Below are positions 51,775-64,000 of a DNA stretch of 64,000 bases, one piece after another. The stretch lies in assembly GCA_009823395.1 (NCBI GenBank), contig CM020501.1:31163361-31227360 (forward strand), read 5' to 3'. Below the pieces are notes generated by a model, which searched no databases, was not told the DNA's origin, and saw only the letters and a program-made list of their open reading frames with translations. Both the position numbers and the translations under genes were made by a program. Each line of letters begins with the position of its first letter. The first letter of the stretch is position 1. This stretch comes from Thamnaconus septentrionalis. Taxonomy: Eukaryota; Chordata; Actinopteri; Tetraodontiformes; Monacanthidae.

Positions 51775-51850
51775 TTTCTTTGATTGCACAGAGCGCTTTG
51801 AGACGTCTTTGGGTGTGATTTAGCACCGTACCAATAAAAGTTGATTGATT
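51775..51850 (+). repeat. Retroposon 3' tail with GATT repeat
   Basis: 'cagagcgctttgagacgtct' ... 'gatttagcaccgtaccaata' followed by TTGATTGATTGATTT: the common fish LINE/SINE tail. It may supply the poly(A) signal to the HIT-like gene. Confidence 0.6.
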
Positions 51851-52240
51851 GATTTGTATTTGCTCTGTGTATTGTTATTTTCTCCTCCTCCTCCGTGGTT
51901 TCATACTGAAATTTGACCCCATAATTTCGTCCCGTATCGGGCCGAGACCAATACCCAGTATCGGATCGGTGCATCGCTACTAGCCGTGATGCTAGCTGAC
52001 AGTTCACGCTAGCCTATCTACAAACATGATTATCTATTGTTTTGGGGAAGCAACGCTGAGTAGAAACAGGTTGTTTTTTTTTTCCTACACAAGTCACACT
52101 GTAATAACAAGCCTTCGTGAAAATGCTTTGAACAACAGCAGCAATGACTGCAGTTGGGTTTAGGCACGTTGTCAATGTTTGTTATAAATATTTTTCTTAT
52201 AAATTACCAAATTATGAGAGTGTTGCTACAGACAGTACTT

Positions 52241-52246
52241 TTATTG
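52241..52246 (-). terminator. sun2: Possible sun2 polyadenylation signal
   Basis: AATAAA on the minus strand, about 230 bases beyond the stop codon. Confidence 0.45.
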
Positions 52247-52476
52247 TCTGAATACACTGAATACACATTGACCTCTGACAAAAGAATCAAACTCTAGTAA
52301 AGTGTCATTTTAAAAATCAGTCTAGTTCCATCTTAAATACAATATACATACAGGAAAATCAATGCTCAACAGCATTTGTTTTATAGGGAAGTAAGCCTTT
52401 GACCACGCAATTGAATATGACTATTTTTGAATTAAAAAAATACTGCTATCTGCAAAAAGAGGGTTATCGATTAGTT

Positions 52477-55400
52477 TCACTTGGAGATATGTCCATGGAC
52501 ACGGAAGCGATAAAGACACGTATATTCCATGTGACCCCAGTTAGAAAGAACACGTAGTTCCACAAACCGATACACCTCGTCAGTGGGCTGCTGTAGTTGA
52601 TGGGGAAACCGCCGGCCAGAGAGAAGAAAATTAAATAGTCAGAAGAAAATAAGGACATTTAAAATTGGGAGAATAAATAAGTCATCCATAAAACAATTTT
52701 GACTTACAGGTAACTCGAAAGTCTGTGTCGGTTCTCCATATTCATCATAAGTGAATGTTCCGAGCAGAGTTCCATCTTCCATTTCATTTTTCATTCCCTA
52801 TGGTGGTAGAAGGAAATTGTAACTAAATAGAATCATAATCTAAGAAATTTATTTAAAAAGTGAATAGATTTTAATGGCAGTTAAAACAATGGCTGAATAA
52901 GATGATCACCATTGAAAGCACTTTATTGTAAGACACATACATAGCCCACTTTATATTCATATGAAAAAAACCCAATTCCAACCCCAAATACTGAGTGCCA
53001 GGCAGGGAGGCAATGGGGACCATTTCTACAGTCTTTGGCATGACCTGACTGGGTATGGAACCCACAACCTCCCAGTCTCAGGGTGGACACCCTACCACTA
53101 GACCACTGAGCTGCACTCAGCTCCATTATTAGTTTGTTTACCACTACAAGTGCTTAAAACAAAGTGTTTTTTTTTAAATGCATGCATGCACACATACACG
53201 GTGATGAACTGTAATTACTTACATGAACCTCAAAGTCCTTGGGGGAAGAGTCAATGCGGCCAGTTGGGGACTTGTACCGTGGTAAGTGGTCCAGTGTCAC
53301 ATGAGTAATTTTGATTGGATGAGACAACGAGATCACTAGTAACCCATGGGCACCATGAAAAGCCCAACACTTCCCTGGGAGCAGAACCGAAGAGCCCTAC
53401 GACGACATAGTGAGTTAAAGCTTGGACAAATGATCAAGTCTTTATATAATGTATTTCATGCTCTCAGTCAAATGGAAGATTACTTGAAGGAATATAAACC
53501 AGCTCTGTGCTCTAAATTCACATATAAGACAAAGAGAGAACCTGGATAACTGTGCGAGGACTCTCAGATGGATACCACAGAGGAATCCCAAACAGGGTGA
53601 CACATGCTGAACGGCCACGGTATGTCTCTGAACACCTTGTACTGATGACACTCGCTCCTGAAAGCACAAGCACATCCATATCTACCCATGAGAATACACT
53701 GCCATTTTTTGTTTTGATCAAATTTGTTGAAAGATCATATTAGCCGTCAACAACAATAAAATTTACAGAAATACTACATCTTTCTAAGGGCAAAGTACTG
53801 TTGAAATTATTTTCATGAAATATGTGTGTTACTGTCTAAGCGCTTCACTTATTACCAACCTTGAGTCTCAAGGGCAAAGTCAGGCATTTTGTCAGCCATG
53901 GGATACACACATTCTGAGCAGCTTCCTTTCTCAATTAGCCTGAGAGTGTCCTGCTCCTGATATGAACAGAAATTTAATGTCCATAACCAGATACATTCAA
54001 TCAGTAAATACTCAGATAATTAGATAATTGTGATTATGGATATAACCAGGTAACAAGGTAGTGTTGGATTACCTTCATCACTCCATCATCCACCCTAAAG
54101 TGGTCAGTGAACCACTTCTTCAGTGCGCTTTGAAAATGTGGGCTAAGATGAGTTTGACCTGAGTCAGTGCTCACACATGGACACCAAGCTGGGGGAGGTT
54201 TCCTCTTCAGTGAAGCCCACTCTTCAGACAGCTTCAACGGGGCAAACGGAGGTGGAATAAAGGACATAGGTTCAAGATAGTTAGAAGATAACACAAAGAA
54301 AACAAATTGTCCATCCCTTCATGTGAGATTTGCCTCTATCAGTGATGTTACCTTCTCATTCTTAGTCTCTATGTCTTGGATTCTGAGCTTGAGGCTGTCA
54401 GTAGCAGAGTGGAAATCTGACAGCTGTTTGTCAAATTTAGCATGCTCCCGCTCCAGGTACAGACGATTGTTCAAGTCCACGTCTTCAAACCTAGTTTTCA
54501 TGTTCTCCAAGTCTAAGTGCACACTTTCTTTCAGCTGAAAAACAGAGCAAGATAGCAGATAGTTGAGTCACAGAATTTGCACAATGGACAGTAAAAAGGC
54601 TTGAGCTTCAAATCTATGGTCTTTCCAAGGGCCAGTGTCTATGTCAACTGTCTCCCAGACAACCTTCAAAGAGGGGCGATACAAGGTGTCATTACCATGG
54701 AAACCAGAAAACTCCCAGACAACCACGGAATCACAAAAAAAAAGGTTTGATGGCTTTAAGAAATGACTAAAAGGATGTAACCCTGTACTGCGGTCCAACA
54801 AAGTAGAGGACTACGTAAAACTGCATACAATGTGAAATACTACTTGCCTCACCATGCAGCACGCCAAGAGGACAAGGTGACAACACCACTGCGCGTAGTG
54901 TTCGGCGCATCCTCCCATAAAGATGACAGCCTGTCGCTCAATGAATGTCTTCTCACCGAAACTAACCTGAACCCAGACATCTTCACTGTGCTGATTCATT
55001 TCAGACAGCATGGGATCGCCTTTGTTGTCTGCCGCAAGTATGACCCACTGGGTTTCCTGACTCCCTTCACAGTCAGAGTCAAGTGCCTGTTTCAAGAAAT
55101 GTGGGAATGGGGACTCTACTGGGGTGAGGAGTTACCCAGATCTGACTCGAGAATGGCAACGGTGGTGTTCAGAACTGCCTCAGCTGTATCTGCTCACCAT
55201 TACACGGTGGTACAGAACACGCATGCAGCAGAAGAACCTCCACATCCCGATGTTACAAGTGTTCTCTGATGCCAGTGAACGGGCTTACAGTACCGTAGGT
55301 AATCTACAAGGAGGAACACAAGATGGAGAATTAACTGCTAGCCTGGACACATCAAAATCCAGAGTAGATCCCCTCAAGAAAATGACGCTGCCTAGATTGG

Positions 55401-58400
55401 AACCCATGGGAGCTGTGACCTTAGTAAGACTAGCCAGCCACCTGATAATGACACTGAAAATAGAGCAAAAACATGCCAGAATGTGAATGTGGCCTGGATC
55501 CACCGCTACTAGATCTGCAACTCGGCAAATGACCTAAACAAGGAGTGAACTCAAACCATTCCTAGATGATGATGGACTGCTCAGCATGGGAAGGAAGCTG
55601 CAGCAGTCCGACTTTACCTTCAGAGAGCAGCATCCATGGATTCTACCATCAACACTCAGTAATGCTCCGACAGTACAGCCATGAGAAGGTGATACATTCA
55701 GAGGTGAGGGACACACTGATCTTGCGCACCCGACAGTTCACTATAAGAGTTGTGGTAAGAGGCACAGTCTGCAAGAACTGCGCTCCTCCCAAAAGCCAGA
55801 TTAACAGAGTCCCTGCCGTTCAAAGTCACAGGTGTGAATTTTGCTGTGCCGCTTTATGCAAAGGCAATGGTGCAGTAAATAAGTCATATATAGCGCTGCA
55901 GTTAACCTGCTTGTGGGCTTTTTCTTTGTGTGTAACAAAGAAAATGAGTATCAATCATTTAGAAATGGCACTTAGATGATTAATTTACCTGCAACAAAAT
56001 TTCTCCTGTGTCCGTTGCAGCTTCTCCTGTAATAAACACATTTCCAGATTACAAAAACTTGATGCAATAATAATGATGTAAACTGAGATCACAAATGTGA
56101 TCCTGGGTTAAATTTTACTTCATAATAAATATGTAACATGCTCCATGCATCACTTTGGAAATCATTCCAGGTTGTACCATAATCTGCCTCCTACCGTAAC
56201 TTGACGCATCTTTTCTTCAACTGCAGTGTTTACAACAGCAGGATCCTAAAGTGGAAAAATGATCAATCATCAACATCAGAATTCTTTATTAGTCCCCAGA
56301 GGAAATTGCTTGTGTAACAACACTCATTTCAAGCAAGAAAGCAAAAAAAAAAAAAAAAAAAAAAAGTCAATGAAGATAAAAAAAAAAAATGTTGCATTTA
56401 CGCGTCTAAATAAATAATATACATACGAATATTCCTATTCCCACTTGTATTTAGGCTAAAAGCTCTCATGCATATCTGGGCATTACAATCTATAAAACCA
56501 TACATCAAATCAACAGAGACAATTTCAACAATAAGCTGAGCAAAATAAATGAGACATTCATAGATGGAGAGATCTAAAGACGTCTCTTCATGTAGAATTA
56601 AGACAGTTACAATGAACACACTGCCTCGTCTCAATTTCCTTTCCTTTATGTTACCAGTCTGCACCCCTCCAAATTACTGTAAAGAAATCTTTGAACTTTA
56701 TTATTGGGTTTTTCATGCCTTAAAAGCCTATGAAGTTCCCTGGAATTCTCCTCTTCCATGTTACAATGGTTGCACCATCCCTGGATAGATCATCTTTTTC
56801 TTTGATGTGTAGTACACTATTTCAGCACAGGGTCAAGGCTTTCACGATTAAATCCATATAGAACATGTAACTGGGCAGTTGGGATACAGACTTAGATTGG
56901 GAGAAAATATGATGCAATTTGAGTATGACTTCTAAGAACCTTCTTCACCAACCATCCATCCATCCATCCATCCATTTTCCATACCGTTTACTCCTGAGCT
57001 CCGGGTCACGGGGGTCTGCTGGAGCCTCTGCTAGCCATACACAGAGCCTACATCACACCCTATAAGGTATGCCAGATGAAATTGCGAGCTACTAACAACT
57101 GACCTATACGTAACACTGTTTCACCCAGAAGATTTTTGCACATGTTTTTAGGACTACCCAGTTATCTCTAAGTTCTGGTCTCGATTCTAGTTGCACACCT
57201 GATATTTATGTTCTCATCTTGATTTTTGTCTCCCTAATGATAATTCTAAAATGAATCTAAAGCAAATTCAATTCAAATTGGCATTTGCAGGGTTTACCTG
57301 TCAAAAAAAAACTATTTTTAAAAATGTCAATGAGATCTTTTGGATCCACAGCCTTGTCAACATTGTCAACCTTGAACATACTGCACAACTCAATAAGACA
57401 CGACCAGTGACTGTACAATCTTGGAACTCTTTTCCATTCAGGGCAGGGACTGCAACCACCAGGCAACTCTCTCTCACACACACATACACACACACAGATG
57501 TTCAGACCTACCATCGCATGTGAAGCAAATTCCCTTTCAGTCTGTGACAACTTATTTGCAACATCTTTGTTCAGCAGGATGGAGGTAAATGGAGAAAGTA
57601 GGAACCAAAAACCACCTGGAGAGAAAAAGAAAGACTTCAATCTCTGCAAAGTCAATGTGGCCTTATGATATGAACCTGTAGTACAGTACAAGGAATGGCA
57701 AACACATGATTCCAGACTTGGAATGATGAATAAAGAATGAGACTCGCAATGAATGCACAGCATATAGTCACACAAAATGCAAGATGGCATCGAAACATTA
57801 CTTACATTTTATCCAACTTACATAAAACGATGATGAAGATGATGAAGAGGAGGAGAAACAAACCACAGGCCTTCTTCACGTGACTACTGAGAGGAGTTTT
57901 AGCTACAAGATTGAGAATAAAGGTCTATAATCAAGGTACTTTAATAAGAAGGAAACCAATCACATACAGTGATCTAGACAACAAGTCATAATGTCATGAC
58001 GTAAAATCACTATGATAAAGATGATAATAGGATAATGTGGGCCAGTCCGAACAGAGCCAGATCCCATTTGGACACTTGCTAAAAACAGTGTGGACAGTCA
58101 GCTCTAACAATGGGATCTGAGAAGGAATCTGATTTCAATCCGATTCGCTTACAGTCTGAACGCAGCCTAAATGTAACAAATGCAGTAGTAGCAGTCCCAA
58201 TTCATGACATACAAGCATCACTTCATGTACAAATTAACAATGTATGTGTAAATAAAGTGGACATTTACCCTAACACCATACCTAGAGCTGCTACATTCAC
58301 AATTTTGTGTATTGGGTTGACCAGTGACGAGATCAAATCTGTTCAACACATATAAAAAAAAAAAGAAGTCGTAATTAAATTGGCATGAACATATAAATAC

Positions 58401-60310
58401 ACACTCAGATAAACGAATACTTCACACTCACCCATCAGAGAAAAGAGGGCTCTGTTAATTCTTGGTCTGTATCCAGTCACAGTGCTACCATAGCTTTTAC
58501 TAGTGCTGCTGGTAGCAGAATGGATAGGCTTCCTGTTAGGATTCTCACTGGATGAGTAGCCTGAGCTGTCCATAGTTCTTTGGCCAGTTCCCTGTCCGGC
58601 ATGATGACTCCTGACTGGAGTCGGCATCTCAGAGCAGATGGATGGGGGCGCCGTGATCCCGCGGCTTGGCTGACTCGTAGGGGGTGACGGTCGGACTAAG
58701 ACACAGAATAAAAAAGTCCCTCAATGTAATAAATACAAGTGGTCAAGTGACAAGTGGTCCTACACATACACTGATTATGGACGCGCAGGTTTGGTTAGGG
58801 TTACAGTAACAGATACACCTGCTGAACATTTAATATTTTTAACTGTAATTTGTGTATGTTTTGGTAAATATGATAATACGCATTTAGCACCAGAGACTAG
58901 GGTTTACTTGACATTAGGGCTGGGCGATATAGGAAATAGTTGATATCGTTCTATATTTTTTTATATCAGTCGATAATCGATATATCATGATATAAAACAA
59001 ATCACTTCTTTCAATCTTAAGAACCCCCTTAAGAATTAAAGATATCAGAAGGATGATTTGTGTTAAACATTTATTTTCTGTCAGTTGAACATGACATGAA
59101 AAAAACAAACTGTTTCAAACAAGTATACAAATAACGCCAAAATCCAAAACAATAAATAAAATGGGCATTTAAATATAAATAAATTCCTATGGCCTTCATA
59201 TATTGCCTTTTGTTTTTAAACAAAAAAATGAATAAAAAACAAAACAGCTTTCAAAATAAACATGAACAAAATAGACATTCACTCAACTGTTAGAAGCCTA
59301 TGCTCAGAAAGGAAGGCACAAGAAAGCCTAATTAGTGCAGTACTGTCCCTCAGTGCTGTCCATCTATTTTGTAAGACAGGCACAAGTCTACAGGTCATGG
59401 GCAAGGAAGACGAGGCACATTTTGCAGTGCACACTACTCTGTGTCTTGTCCGAACTCAAAAAACCAAAGTACCTCCACACCACCGATGTTTTTGTGCCCT
59501 TCTTGTCAACAATGTCGCAGACGCAGTCGTCCGTTGAGCCTTGGGCTGTTTCTTTCGTTTTCCCCTCGGTGGGAACGCTCATGTTTTTCTTTCGTTTTCC
59601 GCCAGTTTTCTTGCTGATGGCGCTTCCTGCTGTGTGCTTCTTGACTCTGTTCCAGCACGTGATTAGTTCAGCACCGCCCGGACTCGGAGCAACTTCCATT
59701 GTCATTGGTTATTTGTATAATAATGGAAGACTGCCGTCTATCGAAAATGTTTAATATCCATATTGAGGAAAAGCTATTTTTAGATATATATCGTTATCGT
59801 TTTATCGCCCAGCCCTACTTGACATGTTTCTATTTTTTATGAATCATTTAATCATGAACATATTCTAAAACATATGAATCACATTTTGGAACCTAAATGT
59901 CTTTCTTTAAATTTATTTAATCTATGAAAAATTACCTTCAACATTTTCATCATGATACTTGCTTTGAGAGGCGGATGCTGAGGGGCTCCCAGAAACGCCA
60001 TTGCTCTTGAAAGTGGTTGGAGTTTTAGATTGACCCTTACTAGACCTTGCCTTCTTCTTGAAAACCCTTAGAATAAACAATATAGACACAATAGGAATCA
60101 ACATTATGGCACGCAATTTGAAGTGGCTGACTAGAGATGAAGCATCTAGCAAATCATTGCAGCCACGCACAAAGGCACAACAACACAAAAAGGCACAACA
60201 TACTTGACAGGGTTTTCACGGTAGGAAATGTTTGTCACGCTACTTGAATCGGATTCTTCATCTGAATTATAGTAGCCGCTGGACTTGAGGCGAAAACTCC
60301 GACGAGACAT
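52477..60310 (-). CDS. sun2: SUN domain-containing protein 2 (LINC complex), 14 coding exons
   Basis: SUN proteins span the inner nuclear membrane and bind KASH proteins in the perinuclear space. Exons in transcript order are 60204-60310, 59936-60066, 58432-58695, 57822-57902, 57512-57615, 56195-56245, 55989-56026, 54352-54534, 54073-54231, 53860-53956, 53542-53657, 53223-53396, 52708-52797 and 52477-52590 (~569 residues). The N-terminus MSRRSFRLKSSGYYNSDEES recalls SUN1/SUN2 and is nucleoplasmic. The membrane helix is at ~180-202 (CGLFLLLFIIFIIV...). Coiled coil ~260-320. SUN domain ~405-567: GASVISTRCSETYRGRSACV, LFGIPLWYPSESPRT, PGKCWAFHGAHG and LSNWGHMEYTCLYRFRVHG. The Cys in RCSETY is the one I believe pairs with KASH partners. 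The phase between 56195-56245 and 55989-56026 is off by one base. Human SUN2 (717 aa) lies near MGAT3 and ATF4, supporting the name. The ATG follows an acceptor, so a non-coding first exon lies upstream. Confidence 0.88.
52980..53115. repeat. tRNA-SINE-like dispersed repeat in a sun2 intron
   Basis: 'gggtatggaacccacaacct ... ggtggacaccctaccactag ... accactgagctg' resembles a short fish SINE or satellite-derived repeat carrying A/B-box-like sequence. Boundaries are uncertain. Confidence 0.4.
54825..55900 (+). mobile_element. Decayed BEL/Pao LTR-retrotransposon fragment, antisense in a sun2 intron
   Basis: Plus-strand frames match parts of a BEL/Pao polyprotein in order: a reverse-transcriptase start (YYLPHHA), DPLGFLTPFTVR at about 55040, the stretch before RNase H (LTREWQRWCSELPQL at about 55140), VFSDASERAYSTV (RNase-H start, 55259), and an integrase N-terminal-like part at about 55610-55790. 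Frameshifts and stops break it throughout, and no LTRs are seen. It lies in the intron between the exons at 55989-56026 and 54352-54534. Confidence 0.8.
56270..56400. repeat. Retroposon tail with poly-A runs in a sun2 intron
   Basis: 'gaattctttattagtccccagag' followed by A-rich runs: inverted fish retroposon tail pattern. Confidence 0.4.
56952..57035. repeat. Truncated copy of the 21315-type dispersed repeat
   Basis: (CCAT)n followed by 'gggtcacgggggtctgctgg' 'agcct', matching the start of the repeats at 21315 and 27655. Confidence 0.55.
58915..59817. mobile_element. hAT element with BED-finger transposase remnant, 8-bp target duplication
   Basis: The perfect inverted end TAGGGCTGGGCGATA is flanked by CTTGACAT on both sides (58907-58914 and 59818-59825), the 8-bp signature of hAT. 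Inside, a minus-strand frame at 59388-59705 ends with SVVWRYFGFLSSDKTQSSVH and CKMC, the start of a BED zinc finger like that of ZBED1/hAT transposases. The catalytic part is missing, so it is non-autonomous. It sits in sun2 between the exons at 59936 and 58695. Confidence 0.9.
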
Positions 60311-60319
60311 ATCTTAAAT

Positions 60320-63240
60320 AAAACAGAGACAGAGCATTTTTCAGCACGCTTCATTTGCAGGAACTAACTGTATTTTTAATATATGCCTAATATTATGGAC
60401 ATCGCTCCGATCAATGTATGTACTCAAATGACCCTGGTTGCAACTTTGTAGGTAAAACTGTTTCAGTAGAAGTACAGGTAGGGATGTGAATTTTAAAAAT
60501 CATAAATGATGGTTAAAGCTGCAAGCAGCGTTTGTGGGACTGCGCCCACCATGGAGGCCTTGGCCCGAGCTCTTGGCTCATTGGCTTCAAAGTGTATACT
60601 TGTAAGTATACACTTTTGTTAATATATTTACGTCAGTATATTGAGCTTTTACCAATATAAAAATCACAAATGAGGCCAAATTGAACACACTGAACCTTTA
60701 ATCAACACGAGTTTATGACCTGCACTTACTGGGAATTCCTTGTTCATAGGAAATAACTGCAATCCCCGATCCCCATCACCAGCAGGGTGCAGGCAGCAGG
60801 TGGGAGAGGGTGCATCGAGAGAGAGAAAGAGAAAGAGAGAGAGAATTTAATAATATCAATCACAACTTGTATAGAGGCTGAGCGTTGTGTTTTAGTTATT
60901 ATTGTTTTTTATGTTAACCCGAGTATTTCTTTACACAAGTATCCAGAACAGAACATAATCACATTTCAATGACAAGCCTTTTGTCCCTTCCGATCATCCG
61001 CAGTCAGGTCCTCAAGCTGTAGCGCTGTCTTCAAACTGTATCCTGCTAACTTTTTTTGTGTTTTACAAAAAGTGCTCTGAACACCCTGCTGATTGGATTC
61101 AGCAGGGGTCATGTTTTTTTTTTTTTAAAACAACAAATTTATGTCATAAGTGGGTCTAGATACACTGTTTTGAAAGAAATAATACAGAAAACCAAAGAGG
61201 AAATGTTTTCTATTTGTTCATTTGGAGAATTGCTTTACATGTATATAGACACAAAAAAGGAAAAATAAGAGAATCTTACGCATGCAAATCAAAACCTGAT
61301 TAATCGCGATTAACTATTGCGATAAAAAAAAAAATACACAAGGCTCGACAACACAAAATGAAAGGTACCCCAAGAGAGGTATTTTAAGATTAATGTTAGA
61401 AACTGGCCATCTGAAAAAAGTTATTTTGGAGTAGGCAACTTTTAAAGCTACCACCGTCTGAACCGTTACGATGAGCACGATGACTATAAGGTGCGGCTCC
61501 AGTGTAGATGATTTACATAACCTACGGGACACATGTACAGTACATGCACCGTAACCAACTCCAGACAAATTTTAGAAATACAAAGACTGAGCCAAATGGA
61601 ACTTAAACAAAGAAGATGACTAAAAACCCAGAGCCCTGAAGTTTGACAGTTAAAACCGCTCTTTTCATTTCCTTCATCGGACATTAAAAAAAACAATTCC
61701 TGAAACAGTGCAGCAAAACAACAACATCCACTTGATTTAAATTCCATGTTTTAACCTGATTATTAAAAAAGATGTTATCTAACCAACCTGATCTGAATTA
61801 ATCCTCTGATCCAATTTTGCTGAAAAGAGCAACAAAGCCAAACTGTGTCAGCGGAGGTTCTTAAGAGTTCTGAAGGACGACAGTTAGACAAGGAAGTGGC
61901 GGCCTATCACACTCGACAGAGAGCAACAGGAAGTCGGTGTTCAGGCACATACAGAAGCCTTCTTCACTTGAGGTTGTTATTAATCAACATGTGCTTCTCC
62001 CAGACAACTCTTGGCATACTTTGCTAATTGTCGTCCCCATAATTTTGTGGCTCTGAATTTACTAGAGATATTCTGGCTTCATTTAAAAGGACAGCAAATT
62101 GTAACAGCAACACAGAGGTAATGCAAGAGTTGCTGAAGTCACGCTCCACTTAACTACCGACCACAGCAAAGGTTGCAAGTTGAAAACTCTTTCCTGTTTA
62201 GAGTAAATATAGACCACACTGCAGCAGAATCGATTTGTGAGGCAGCTAGCTTGGTATTTATTCTGAGTCGTGGGACTCTATTTCTTACTATACTTTATTT
62301 ATTTATTTTTTTACACAGTCCAGTATTTAATTATTCCAAATGTGAATGTTTAAATTGTATCTGGACAGAGAAAGTAATGCCAAATAGATTAATATTTATT
62401 TGCAAAAGGAAATCAGTGGGAGAAACACAACCAATCTGAAAAGAGATCTCAAGTCCGACTGAAGATGGCAAGTCAGTTTACCGCGCTACAGTTAACCTAG
62501 TTAAGCACATTCATTTGCTGACCATTAACCATTGTTAGAGCCGCTTTGTCAAGTTGGGCTGGCAGATATGTTGGCCTATAGGGAGAAACTGCATCTACTT
62601 TTTGTTTTCTTCTTCTCAGATTCTAATAAACCTGGTTGAAAACCATGGAAGGTCCCAGACCACTGTTTTGGTTGGCTTTTAAATATTTTGTTCACTTGAT
62701 TGTACTTTTATTTCAGAAACAATTATACCCACAGGCCACTGTAGCATGGTAAACTGTAGCATGGTAAACAGCAGCATGGTAAACTGTAGGATGGTAAACT
62801 TCCTCGCCATCTTTGGTTCAACTTCAGGTCTCAGTTCCCATTGGTTGTGTTCTTCTCTGACTGGTTTTGAGAGGGACCCAACTGCAGTGACAGGGCGCCG
62901 CCATACATCCAATCCATGCCAGAAGTCTCAAACGGAAGTTTCTTCTTCGTGTAATGTATCGCTTAGTCGGCGTCCAAACCGATTGTCATGTCGGCCATCT
63001 TGTCTGCAGCAAGGTACTCTTCCTGTTTTCGAGGGCAGCGGCCGGCAGAGTAGGAAAGTGGTGGATCAGCAGAGATCTACTCCCTCCTTCAGATGGAGCT
63101 CGGCAGCCATTCTAGCATTTAGCATTTTAGTTTCAATCATGTTAAGCCTCTTCAGCCGTGGCCTCACCATTCTTCTCAATAGACCTTTACCTTTAACTCT
63201 GATTTTATGAGTAAAACAAACAAGTATTTATGCTCCTAAC
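60320..63240. other. Region upstream of the sun2 coding exons, no coding exon seen
   Basis: Mostly AT-rich. A dispersed-repeat fragment 'gctgcaagcagcgtttgtgg' 'gactgcgcccaccatggagg' lies at about 60516-60556. Slightly GC-richer sequence at about 62880-63060 could hold the sun2 promoter or non-coding first exon; nothing proves it. Confidence 0.4.
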
Positions 63241-63243
63241 GTC

Positions 63244-63249
<6 letters not shown>

Positions 63250-63278
<29 letters not shown>

Positions 63279-63281
63279 AGA
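63250..63281. repeat. (CTG)n trinucleotide repeat
   Basis: Ten CTG triplets, with no associated coding frame identified. Confidence 0.9.
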
Positions 63282-63758
63282 TGACGGACGGAGACCATGG
63301 CCGTGTCCAAAACCACTCACTGCTCACTATATTCTGGATTCAGCATTTTGTAGTGGAGTCTGAATTCTGAGTGAACGTCAACATTCACTGTATAATTCAC
63401 TACATTGATTTGTGAAAAGCAGTGGACAACCAATGGTCGTTTGCCGTGCAATGTGTTCCAGCATGCACTGCATTATTCCCACCAATGGGGGAGTAACAAC
63501 CTGATGGTGCAATTTAACTAATGTGAAAACCAAATAACAACAAAAAACAACACCTGACTTTACCCACTAGGTGGTGTAGTTACTTGACACTTAAATAGAT
63601 TGTAATACACAAGAGCAGGGCAGACATTTATGCATATTTCCGAAATAAATATAAAATGTTAAGTATTCAGTATTAGCTATGCATATTTTCCGAAATAAAT
63701 AAATAAAAGCTTAAGTATTCAGTATTAGTTATTTTGAGAATACTATCTATGAAATTGA

Positions 63759-63759
<1 letters not shown>

Positions 63760-63806
<47 letters not shown>
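63760..63806. repeat. (CA)n microsatellite
   Basis: About 46 bases of CA repeat. Confidence 0.9.
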
Positions 63807-63807
<1 letters not shown>

Positions 63808-64000
63808 ACAGACATTAACAGTTATTTTTCTATATTTTGTCGGTTCGATGTTTCTCAGCGGTCTTTTCTTCAAGATTAAACCCCCTGTATATGTAGTGGT
63901 TTGATTTCAGACCAAATCGAGTCCCCCTATGTATATAAAATATATGTATATAAGATAAGGGCCGAGTAAACAGTAGCTCGAAAGTTTCGTTTTTCTTTGT

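Noticed and set aside
54832..55269. A host gene encoding a polymerase-like protein within sun2
   Set aside because: Frameshifted BEL/Pao retrotransposon remains, antisense to sun2.
60320..64000. A gene upstream of sun2
   Set aside because: All ORFs are short, AT-rich and without splice or motif support.

Overview
This is nuclear DNA from a vertebrate, almost certainly a ray-finned (teleost) fish. Genes are split into many exons with GT..AG introns. Long microsatellites are frequent, and several repeat families familiar from teleost genomes recur. The recognisable proteins are vertebrate ones whose human relatives mostly lie on chromosome 22q12-q13 (MGAT3, IL2RB, RPS19BP1, ATF4, SUN2). The species cannot be told from the sequence.

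Layout. 1-905 is a CpG-rich stretch ending in a splice donor, read as promoter and 5'UTR exon of mgat3. 8177-13813 (+) holds the mgat3 coding exons, for the bisecting GlcNAc-transferase of the Golgi. 13.8-22.1 kb is 3'UTR and intergenic sequence with DNA-transposon and LINE remnants. 22374-26936 (-) is a type I cytokine receptor best matched to IL2RB; its signal-peptide exon was not found. 27-34 kb is repeat-rich, with a GTCTGTTC-type minisatellite, a large GA tract and AAT tracts. 34603-37116 (+) is rps19bp1 (AROS). 38.27-43.8 kb (+) is atf4, with a TATA-containing first exon, the classical two-uORF leader and a bZIP C-terminus. As given, its last exon needs a one-base frame change. 44-48.5 kb is transposon-rich. 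48.6-51.84 kb (+) is an unnamed gene with two HIT-like modules. 52477-60310 (-) is a SUN-domain gene best matched to sun2, tail to tail with the HIT gene. 60.3-64 kb shows no gene.

The genes do not form one pathway; this is a conserved-synteny block rather than a functional cluster. mgat3 acts in N-glycan processing, il2rb in lymphokine signalling, rps19bp1 in ribosomal/nucleolar function and SIRT1 regulation, atf4 in the integrated stress response, and sun2 in linking nucleus and cytoskeleton. The most informative regulatory structures are the leaders: atf4 keeps a 3-codon uORF1 and a 63-codon uORF2 overlapping the main start, and mgat3 appears to carry a polyglutamine uORF whose stop overlaps the main ATG. 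Mobile elements include hAT, Tc1/mariner-type and Harbinger-like non-autonomous elements with target-site duplications, several LINE fragments and a decayed BEL/Pao fragment. All exon borders are read by eye from splice signals, reading phase and protein similarity recalled from known families; no alignment was run.
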